Source of the DNA: Bacteroidales bacterium
Lineage (GTDB): Bacteria; Bacteroidota; Bacteroidia; Bacteroidales; JAADJA01
Assembly: GCA_020438105.1 (NCBI GenBank)
Contig: JAGQVE010000021.1
Coordinates: forward strand, 1 to 64,000
Length of the DNA stretch: 64,000 bases
Direction: 5' to 3'
In this document: positions 7,878 to 15,800 of the stretch, piece after piece
Position numbering within the stretch: the stretch's first letter is position 1
Layout of the letters: the number at the start of each line of letters is the position of its first letter
The notes under the pieces: generated by a model
Database searches by the model: none
What the model was told of the DNA's origin: nothing
Seen by the model: the letters and a program-made list of their open reading frames with translations, nothing else
Made by a program: the position numbers and the translations under genes

Positions 7878-7933
7878 AACGTTCACCTTTTCAATATTTT
7901 TGCGTTCATGTTTTTAATTACAAAAATATATTT
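7878..7933 (-). repeat. Right end of the Mu-like element
   Basis: Bases 7878-7900 are the exact inverse of 861-883. Two TGAAC boxes (minus strand, at 7885-7881 and 7908-7904) lie 23 bp apart, like the close R1-R2 pair of phage Mu. Counting from 7930 inward, the outer box begins after 22 bases, the same as from 762 on the left end. A TGTA (minus strand) at 7922-7919 is a possible alternative terminus but would leave 11 unexplained bases before the target duplication. Confidence 0.6.
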
Positions 7934-9043
7934 GTTTTCCTGCTTTTTATCAATGAATTTATTAAACGAACCGTAAACAAACGAAAGCTCCTTCGATACA
8001 CCGGCTTATTCACAAGAGGGCCTTTGTTTTTATTGCTGTTTTTTCCAAACGACCCGGAGATTTTCCAGGGAACCCTTTTGTACCAGGCCATTTTCCTGGT
8101 GTTGTTTTTTATTTATTATTTCGGAAATACCATCATTTACCCTCTGATAAACCTCTTCCTGAAAAAACAATACGGTCATTCCAATTTCGGGAAACTATAT
8201 GGGATTGCCACCTCGGTGAATAAAATCGTGATGCTGGGCGCCACTTTCGTTTACGGGATTTTACTCGACCGCGACGCTCAGGCCTATCAATACGTTTTTC
8301 CGGTTGTGGCTGTTCTGGGTGTGGTTTCGGTGTTTCTGCTTTCGATGATTCGTTACCAGGAAGATATCAAAAAAAGGCGTGAGCAGTTTTTCCAATCCAT
8401 CCGCCGATCTGCTTCCACCATGGTAGATATTTTAAAAACCAATAAACCTTATTTCCATTTTGAAGTGGGTTTTATGTTTTACGGGTTTGCTTTTATGATC
8501 ACCACCACGGTGATCACCATTTTCCTGGAACGGGCGCTGCATCTCAACTATTCCAGTGTTGCATTTTACAAAAATGCCTATAACATCCTGGCCATTATTT
8601 TGCTTCCATATACCGGAAAGCTGCTCGGGAAAATTGATCCCCGCAAGTTTGCAGTAATCACTTTCGGTTCGCTTACCTTATTCATCTTTTTTATGATGCT
8701 CACTGAGCATTTTCCCATGCACATTACCATTGCCGGGCTCGACCTCTACCTGATGCTTGGCTTTGCCTACCTCTCCTACGGGGTTTTTGCCGCCACCATG
8801 GCGCTACTCTGGTTTATTGGTTCAGCCTATTTTTGCAAAACCGAAGAGGCCGGCGACTATCAATCGGTACATTTGTTTTTAACGGCGGCACGTGCGAGTG
8901 TTGCGCCCTTGTTTGGCGTGTTTTTTTACGAACTGGTCGGTTTTACCTGGACTTTTTTGCTGGCCATCACCTCCTTGCTTGGTGGCATTGGTTTGATGGT
9001 TTGGTCGTACCGGCGGGATAAGAAAGTTGTGAATATTAATTAA
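7934..9043 (+). pseudogene. MFS transporter, C-terminal fragment
   Basis: This is the larger part (about 368 residues) of the transporter interrupted by the Mu-like element. It begins VFLLFINEFIKRTVNKRK, in frame with the fragment at 575, and continues through about nine or ten hydrophobic helices to KKVVNIN. The first start-like codon inside it (TTG at 8024) would give a 339-residue protein missing the first helices. The coding sequence shows no other damage, so the insertion looks recent. The substrate cannot be told. It converges on the methyltransferase gene. Confidence 0.85.
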
Positions 9044-9156
9044 ATGCTGCTAATCCCTATTTTTAGAGATGTCCCTGCTGGTCGGAAGTGATAACGCTGA
9101 ATAAAAGCAACTAAGCTGGCGGCCGGGAAATGCAAGTTCGTGGTAAGCAACTGATT

Positions 9157-9183
9157 CATCAGATGACTGCGAGTCATCGGATG
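9157..9183. terminator. Hairpin between convergent genes
   Basis: CATCAGATGACT (9157-9168) pairs with AGTCATCGGATG (9172-9183) with one mismatch across a GCG loop. It sits between the transporter fragment and the methyltransferase stop. No strong U-run is present, so its terminator role is tentative. Confidence 0.35.
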
Positions 9184-9184
9184 A

Positions 9185-9910
9185 TTAATAAGATGTGTTA
9201 TAAATCCGCGCCAAATACTCAAAATGCTCCCCTTCATAGATGATCTCCGACCGGAATCCGTTTTCAATAGCCATTTGTTCCAGGGTGTAATAATCCACAA
9301 ATATCCAATCGAAAGGTTTCCCCATTTGTCCTTTGTATTCAAATTGATATTCCACCTCCCCATAATATTTTTCACGGTTAAGGTCAATCAGGTATGAACC
9401 GTCTTCTTCCTCGTACATATACATTAAATCAGAGGAATCGAGGATGATTTGCCCACCGGGATTGAGCAGCTTTTGGGCATGTTTCAGCAATAAATCCACA
9501 CCCAGCAGATGGCCGGCAAAACCTATGCCGTTCATCAGCAATAAAAGGGTATCAAAAGTTTGCTGCCTGTACTTATAAAAATCAGCCTGAACAGCATTTT
9601 CCAGTCCCTGCTTTTTCATCATTTCCACCAGTGCAGGTCTGATCTCCAGAGGTGTTACATCCATCCCCCGTTCTTTCAAAATGAGTGAATGGCAACCCGA
9701 ACCGGCGCCCACATCCAATACACTTCCCCTGCAAAGCTCAAGTGCTTTTTGCTCAAGCAAAGGCATCTCTTGAAAGCTTCTGAAAAAATAGCTAACCGGC
9801 ACTTCTTCCACATCACCGATATCATTGTGGATGGTGATGGTAGCCTGCTTGTCGCCATTAAAAAAATCGGAAAAGGCAAGTTCAAGTGGGTCCGGATTAG
9901 GAGTATTCAT
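9185..9910 (-). CDS. Class I SAM-dependent methyltransferase
   Basis: The 241-residue protein has the SAM-binding motif I, VLDVGAGSGCHSLIL (about residues 65-79). It is followed by an acidic strand end (VTPLEIRPA) and a later motif (LNPGGQIILDSSD, about 145-157), together a Rossmann methyltransferase fold. Small-molecule and protein methylation are both possible and the substrate cannot be read from the sequence. The gene ends beside the hairpin at 9157-9183 and starts 11 bases from the ion channel gene upstream, so the two may be co-transcribed. Confidence 0.75.
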   Translation of the reverse strand: MNTPNPDPLELAFSDFFNGDKQATITIHNDIGDVEEVPVSYFFRSFQEMPLLEQKALELCRGSVLDVGAGSGCHSLILKERGMDVTPLEIRPALVEMMKKQGLENAVQADFYKYRQQTFDTLLLLMNGIGFAGHLLGVDLLLKHAQKLLNPGGQIILDSSDLMYMYEEEDGSYLIDLNREKYYGEVEYQFEYKGQMGKPFDWIFVDYYTLEQMAIENGFRSEIIYEGEHFEYLARIYNTSY

Positions 9911-9921
9911 CTAAAATAAGC

Positions 9922-10749
9922 TTATAATTTGGAACCACACTTTTTACAATAAACAGCATCCTCATCATGGTATTCGAAATGGCAATCGGGGCATATCTGT
10001 GTGGAGAGCGGGGTATCTTTTGCTTTGGCCATTTCAACAGAGATAATACCTGTAGGCACTGCAATGATGGCATAACCGATGATCATGATCACCGAAGCCA
10101 GCGCCTGACCCATGATGGTTTGCGGGGCAATATCGCCATAACCCACCGTGGTAAGCGTAACAATGGCCCAGTAAATACTCAGCGGAATACTTTTAAACCC
10201 GTTTTCCGGCCCTTCTATAAGGTACATGAGCGAACCCATGATCACCACCATAGTAACCACCACCTCCAGAAAGACCACAATTTTATGCCTGCTGTTTTTC
10301 ATGGCAATGGCCAAAACATGTGAGGCACCCACATATCTTGCCAGTTTCAGCACCCTGAAAACCCTGAGCAAACGCAACATACGGATCACCAAAAGATAAT
10401 GTGAACCGGTAAAAACAAGGCTTAAATATGAAGGCAATATGGCCAGCAGGTCAATAATCCCGTAGAAACTGAAAATATATTTCCCGGGGCGGAAAGTGGT
10501 ATAAATTCTTAAAATATATTCGATGGAGAAGAGGATTGTAAAAATCCACTCTGCAACAAAGAGGATTTTACCATATTTAATATGGATCCCCGGAACACTA
10601 TCGATTAAAACAGCCAATACACTGAGTACAATAAGCAGCAGCAGGGCAACATCAAAGGCTTTGCCCGCCGGCGTTTCGGCCTCAAAAATAATGTCATGGA
10701 GCTTTCTTCTCCAACCGGTTAATGCACTATGTTCCTGATTTTTTACCAT
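9922..10749 (-). CDS. Voltage-gated-type potassium channel with C-terminal zinc ribbon
   Basis: This 275-residue protein has six predicted membrane helices. S4 is rich in arginine (RMLRLLRVFRVLKLARY, residues 123-139), as in voltage sensors. The pore carries the K+ selectivity filter TTVGYGD (residues 200-206). After the last helix a short cytoplasmic tail ends in a CPDC...CKKC pair (C253, C256, C268, C271), a zinc-ribbon type knob. The channel would let K+ cross the inner membrane and could respond to membrane potential. The zinc-ribbon tail may act in tetramer assembly or gating, which is inference. Confidence 0.88.
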   Translation of the reverse strand: MVKNQEHSALTGWRRKLHDIIFEAETPAGKAFDVALLLLIVLSVLAVLIDSVPGIHIKYGKILFVAEWIFTILFSIEYILRIYTTFRPGKYIFSFYGIIDLLAILPSYLSLVFTGSHYLLVIRMLRLLRVFRVLKLARYVGASHVLAIAMKNSRHKIVVFLEVVVTMVVIMGSLMYLIEGPENGFKSIPLSIYWAIVTLTTVGYGDIAPQTIMGQALASVIMIIGYAIIAVPTGIISVEMAKAKDTPLSTQICPDCHFEYHDEDAVYCKKCGSKL

Positions 10750-10815
10750 GTGAAATAGAAATCAAAATTAGTAAATTTCAACTATGATGACTTACAAAAA
10801 TCCTGACCTTTATAA

Positions 10816-10865
10816 TTTGATTTTCTCTATTTACCCCTTCCCTATGGGTAGTAGAGAAAATCAAA
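10816..10865. terminator. Long palindromic hairpin between the TIGR02757 and channel genes
   Basis: A 14-bp perfect inverted repeat (10816-10829 with 10852-10865) encloses an inner TACCC/GGGTA pairing. It lies just after the stop of the TIGR02757 gene (minus strand) and before the channel gene. The stem is T/A-rich, so it may end transcription in either direction. Confidence 0.5.
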
Positions 10866-10877
10866 TACAATTTCACT

Positions 10878-11648
10878 TCAAAACTTTTCATAAATACCGA
10901 GACCGAAAAGCGCGAAGTCATATTTCACGGGATCATTTGGATCAAAGTTTCGCAATCCTTCTGTTAGTTCTTCCACCGATTTCCAGTCGTTGGCCTTGCG
11001 GCTTAGCAAACCCAGCTTTCGGCCAACATTGCCGGTATGCACATCCAGCGGGCACATTAATGCCGAAGCCGGGATTTTTTTCCATAATCCAAAATCAACA
11101 CTCCGGTCATCCCCTCGTGCCATCCATCTTAAGAACATATTCAGCCGTTTGGCAGAGGCATTCTTTTCGGGATCAGCCACATGCTTGCGAACATGTTCAG
11201 GGTGGTCCATACTGAAGAATATATTTCGGAAATGACTTATCGCTGACTTGATGCTGAGCTCTTTTTCAAATCCTTTATGAAAAACACTTTCAAGTCCCCC
11301 ATGATTATTGTAAATATTCTGAAGTGCTTTCCAGAAATAGATACAATCGCTGCCGTTAAAAGTGCGGTGCACAAAATTTGCAAACACTTCCAGATCGGCT
11401 TCGCTGCTGTTTTTCACAAAATCAAAGGGGGCAAAATCGGTTCTGCGCAAAAGCGCTTTGGCGTTGTTGATGATCGATCGGCGGTTACCCCAGGCAATAG
11501 TTGCCGTGAGCAATCCTGCAATTTCGATATCTTCTTTTTGTTTAAATAAATGGGGAACAGAGATGGGATCGTCAGTAATAAATTCCGGTCGGTTGTACTG
11601 ATCGTGTTTTTCATCCAGGAAAACCTTCAGCGTTTTATGATCGATCAT
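10878..11648 (-). CDS. TIGR02757 family protein of unknown function
   Basis: The 256-residue sequence matches the Bacteroidota TIGR02757 family as I know it. Recognisable parts are the start IDHKTLKVFLDEKHDQYN, the IAGLLTATIAWGNRRSIINN region (about 42-62), KRLNMFLRWMARGDD (about 167-181) and CPLDVHTGNVGRKLGLLSRK (about 197-216). The last part recalls helix-hairpin-helix DNA glycosylases, and distant kinship with that fold is plausible, but no enzyme activity is established. It starts ten bases after the end of tsaD, in the same direction, so they are probably one transcript. Confidence 0.8.
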   Translation of the reverse strand: MIDHKTLKVFLDEKHDQYNRPEFITDDPISVPHLFKQKEDIEIAGLLTATIAWGNRRSIINNAKALLRRTDFAPFDFVKNSSEADLEVFANFVHRTFNGSDCIYFWKALQNIYNNHGGLESVFHKGFEKELSIKSAISHFRNIFFSMDHPEHVRKHVADPEKNASAKRLNMFLRWMARGDDRSVDFGLWKKIPASALMCPLDVHTGNVGRKLGLLSRKANDWKSVEELTEGLRNFDPNDPVKYDFALFGLGIYEKF

Positions 11649-11657
11649 GTCTGCCGG

Positions 11658-12677
11658 TTAAAATGAGCCCCTTGCATAAGGAGTTACATCCAGTGAGGCG
11701 AATTCCTTTTTGAGGTATTTGTAATATCCTGCAATGGCAATCATCGCCGCATTATCCGTGGTAAACTGAAATTCGGGGATAAACACATCCCAACCATTTT
11801 GGGCACCGGCGTCGGTAAGTTGTTTCCGCATCTCCGAGTTTGCTGATACCCCGCCTGCAATGGCAATTTGATTGACCCCGGTTTGATTTGCGGCTTTCGT
11901 GAGTTTTTCCATCAGGATGGAAATGATGGTTTGCTGCATGGAAGCGGCCAGGTCGTTCATGTTTTCCTGAATGAAATTATCGTTTGTTTTTAATTCATCT
12001 CTGAGGAAATACAAAAACGATGTTTTTAATCCGCTGAAGCTAAAGTCGAGATCGGGAATGCGCGGTTTGGGAAAGAAAAACCTGTTGGGATCGCCCTCCT
12101 TAGCAAGCTTGTCAATAACCGGTCCGCCCGGATAGGGCAATCCCATGATCTTGGCAGCCTTATCAAACGCTTCTCCGGCAGCATCATCAATGGTTTTCCC
12201 GATCACTTCCATGCGCATATGATCTTTTACCAAAACGATTTGTGTATGTCCGCCCGAAATGGTCAAACATAAAAACGGGAACTGAGGCATCGGTTTGTTA
12301 CCTGCCTCATTTTGAATAAAATGTGCAAGGATATGGGCCTGCATGTGGTCTACTTCCACAAGCGGAATATCCAGCCCAAGGGCAAACGATTTGGCAAAAG
12401 AAGTTCCTACAAGCAAGGATCCCAACAACCCGGGCCCACGGGTAAAAGCTATTGCTCCCAGGTCCGTTTTACTGATCCCTGCGGTTTTCAAGGCAGTGTC
12501 TACCACCGGAATAATATTTTGCTGATGTGCACGGCTGGCGAGTTCGGGAACCACACCACCATATTTTTCGTGCACCGATTGATTTGCGATCACATTGGCA
12601 AGTATCTTGTTACCAAACAGCACGGCTGCAGAAGTGTCGTCGCAGGAAGATTCGATGCCAAGTATATAAATATTCAT
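11658..12677 (-). CDS. tsaD: tRNA N6-adenosine threonylcarbamoyltransferase
   Basis: This 339-residue protein transfers the threonylcarbamoyl group to A37 of ANN-decoding tRNAs, together with TsaB and TsaE. Signature features are the N-terminal ILGIESSCDDTSAAV, the metal-binding HMQAH (H111, H115), SGGHTQIVLV (about 145-154) and the late IAGGVSANSEMR (about 268-279). The length is normal. TsaB and TsaE are not in the window. It is divergent from tamB, and the 153-bp gap between them holds both promoters. Confidence 0.97.
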   Translation of the reverse strand: MNIYILGIESSCDDTSAAVLFGNKILANVIANQSVHEKYGGVVPELASRAHQQNIIPVVDTALKTAGISKTDLGAIAFTRGPGLLGSLLVGTSFAKSFALGLDIPLVEVDHMQAHILAHFIQNEAGNKPMPQFPFLCLTISGGHTQIVLVKDHMRMEVIGKTIDDAAGEAFDKAAKIMGLPYPGGPVIDKLAKEGDPNRFFFPKPRIPDLDFSFSGLKTSFLYFLRDELKTNDNFIQENMNDLAASMQQTIISILMEKLTKAANQTGVNQIAIAGGVSANSEMRKQLTDAGAQNGWDVFIPEFQFTTDNAAMIAIAGYYKYLKKEFASLDVTPYARGSF

Positions 12678-12830
12678 CTTAGATTCACGTTATTGAAGTG
12701 TGCTTTAAACGGTTAACTTGATTACTTTTGCAAAGAAATTGCGTTGCAACTCAAACAGGTCAACATGTACAGTACACATTTTTAACAAAACAACAAAATT
12801 ATCAAAATTAAGATTCTGAAAATAGGTGTA

Positions 12831-15800
12831 TTGATTTTAACCGGCTTGCTGGCTTTTATAATATCTGTGCTTTTGCTCATGCGCGACCCGGTGATGCAAA
12901 CCGTATTAGCCCGTGTTGCAACCGGTTATGTTTCCAAAAAGCTCAACACCGAAGTTAAGATCAATAAGCTGAACATTCGCTCCTTCAGGTCGGTGGGAGT
13001 GTATGGTTTTTTGGTAAAAGACCATTACCTTGATACCTTGCTTTTCACAGAATCACTTGATGTAAAATTCCGCAATCTGCTATATTTAAAGGGTCAGTTC
13101 GATCTTCGTTCGGTATCACTTGACCATGCCGACTTTAATTTGATAAAATATAAAACCGACGACCGGACCAACCTGATGCTGATCGTGGAAAAGTTCAAAC
13201 AAGAGGACAGTACTAAAAACGCAGGGAAACCGATCAGTTTCACCCTGGAGCACCTTGAAGTAACCAATGGCCATTTCAAACACGATGATCAGCAGGAGAT
13301 ACCTGAATTTAACCAGGTTGATTTTAATCATACCGAGTTATTGAATGTAAACTTTATTGCTGAAAATATCAACTTTGAAAATGATACCCTGAGCCTGCAA
13401 ATCCAACAAGTTGACCTGTATGAAAAAAGCGGCTTTCGGGTGGATAGTCTCTCCTGCACCTTTTGGCTGGGCCCCGACATGCTGAAGGCAGATAACCTGC
13501 TGGTGTCCACGCCCCGAAACAAGCTGGACCTTGATCTGCTTTTCACTTTTGCGGGTTTTCGTGATTTCAGCGATTTTGTGAACCAGGTAAAAATAGATAC
13601 CGAAATAAGACCTTCGGAGGTGAATTTAACTGAAGTGGGTTACTTTGCTCCGGTGATGTACCAAATGGACAACCGGCTTAAAATCATGGGCAAGATAAAA
13701 GGCACGGTGAATAACTTCAAAGCGCGTGAGTTAAAGTTTGCATTTGGCGAAACCACACAGTTCAGGGGAGATGTGCAAATGAACGGCTTGCCCAATTTTG
13801 AAGAAACCTTTAATCACCTTTCCATTACCCATTTGAAAACGAGTGCCGAAGATGTTCGCAACTTTAAAATTCCGTCAGGATCAGGAGATATTCCGCTACC
13901 CGAAATTCTTGACCGGTTTGGTGTGGTGCTGATCGAAGGTAAATTTACCGGGTTTTATAACGACTTTGTTTCCTATGGTAGTTTTGAAACTAAACTTGGT
14001 AACATCAACACCGACCTTTTACTGCGAATGAACAAGTGGAATACCGTGGAGTATGAAGGGAAACTTGCCAGTAATCACTTTAATGTCGGGAAGCTGTTCA
14101 ACATTGAAAACCATGTAAAAACACTTGATCTTACTGCAAATGTTAACGGTAGCGGAGTGAGTTTTGACAACATGAAGGTTGACATGATCGGAACGATTGA
14201 TTCCCTCAACTTTTTTGATAATGTTTACAATGAAATTGTGTTGAATGGCGAATTGGATAAGAAGATCTTTACAGGTTCTATTGGCATTGATGATGAGCTT
14301 GGCCATCTTGATTTTTCGGGAACACTGAATTACCGGGAGCAAATACCTTCCTATAATTTCACCGCCAATATCAAAGATGCTTACCTCGACCAAATTAACT
14401 TCATTAAGCGCGATTCCACTTCCAGGCTCACCACCAAACTTACTATGAATTTTATGGGTGATGAGATTGATAATATGCAGGGGATCATTACCCTCGACAG
14501 CACCCGCTACCATGAAGACAAACTCGATTTAAGAATGGATGATTTTACCCTTAGCATCACCCGTGATTCTACCAAATACGGCATAATCAGACTGTACAGT
14601 GATATTGTGGATGCCAACCTTGAAGGACAATTTAGGTTGAGGGAATTTCCGGAAAATGCCCTTCAAATTTTTAACACTTACCTCGATACTTTGGTAAGCG
14701 GAATCGACACCATGAAACTGCAATTGGTTGACCAGGATTTTTATTTCGATATTGATCTTAAAAATACCTTACCCCTAACCCGCTTGTTCGTTCCCGATTT
14801 GGAAGTATCAGAAAACACGAAAATTTACGGTGGTTATAATTCCCGCATTCAGAACCTCTTTTTCGATGGGTCATCTCCCGAAATTACTTATAAAGGAATC
14901 AAATTTAAAAACTGGTATTCTGAGTTTTATATTAGTAATGATCAGGTTCATTTCACAACAGGTTCCGATCGGGTTAACCTTACCGACACGCTTGTGATGG
15001 ACAGCATTCAAACACAAATAGCCATTAAAAACAACAATATTCATTACAATATTACCTGGAACGATGCCCATAATTATTCATTCAGTAAGGGTGACCTTTC
15101 GGGTGATTTTAAATTTTTAGGGAAAGAGAAGTTCCGGTTTAACTTTAAGGATTCTCAAATCACTTTTGCCGATACTATTTGGCGTTTTCAACCATCCAAT
15201 GCCATTGTTTTTGATTCAAGTGTAATCACATTTCAAAACCTCGCACTCGAAAGCACGAACCAGCGCATCGGTATTTCAGGGAAGGCCTCAAACGACCCGC
15301 AGGATACGGTTTATGTGCAGTTCCAAAAATTTAACCTCTCCAATTTTGACCTGCTACTTGAAAATGTAGATGTGAACCTTGACGGCATTATTGATGGGAA
15401 TTTGAAGATCATCGACATTTATCAAACACCGTTTTATCTGACCGACCTGTTTTTACAAAATTTCTATTTCAATGGCGAGCGTCTGGGAGATGCTCAGATC
15501 ATTTCGAGATGGGATCCTCGTGAGAAAGCTTTTAACATCCATTCTGACTTCATTTATACCGGAAATATCGGGCAACGTAAAATACTGGGAGTTAATGGCA
15601 AGTATTACCCACAACGCAAGGATAACAACTTTGATTTTGACATTACCATGGATAATTACAGGATAAAAACCCTGGAACCATTTACCCAGAGTTTTAGCTC
15701 CGATCTGAGAGGATATGCAACTGGCAAACTCAGGCTTACCGGAAGTACAGAACATCCTGATCTTTCAGGTGACATTGATGTTAACCATGGCAGTATGCTT

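Larger units (their letters stand above)
760..7933 (+). mobile_element. Mu-like transposable element with a minimal capsid module (about 7.2 kb)
   Basis: The element carries, in Mu order, a leftward repressor, a Ner/Cro-like gene, a DDE transposase, a MuB-like ATPase, two small early genes, a GemA-like gene, a prohead protease/scaffold and a major capsid protein. The left end starts TGTATGGGG. Both ends carry TGAAC-containing boxes, and a 23-bp sequence at 861-883 is repeated exactly in inverse at 7878-7900. The flanking host gene is an MFS transporter whose halves are collinear and in frame. The flanks share GTTTT (755-759 and 7934-7938), a 5-bp duplication as expected for Mu relatives. A 4-bp alternative, TTTG at 758-761 and 7931-7934, makes the two ends align without gaps. 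Portal, terminase, lysis and tail genes are absent. It could be a satellite-type element or an internally deleted prophage whose ends survived. Confidence 0.85.

Noticed and set aside
7919-7922. TGTA (minus strand) as the right terminus of the element
   Set aside because: It mirrors the left TGTA but would leave 11 extra bases before the duplicated target sequence and spoil the box spacing symmetry; kept only as an alternative.
10784-11601. Several plus-strand ORFs opposite the TIGR02757 gene
   Set aside because: They are antisense shadows of a conserved gene.
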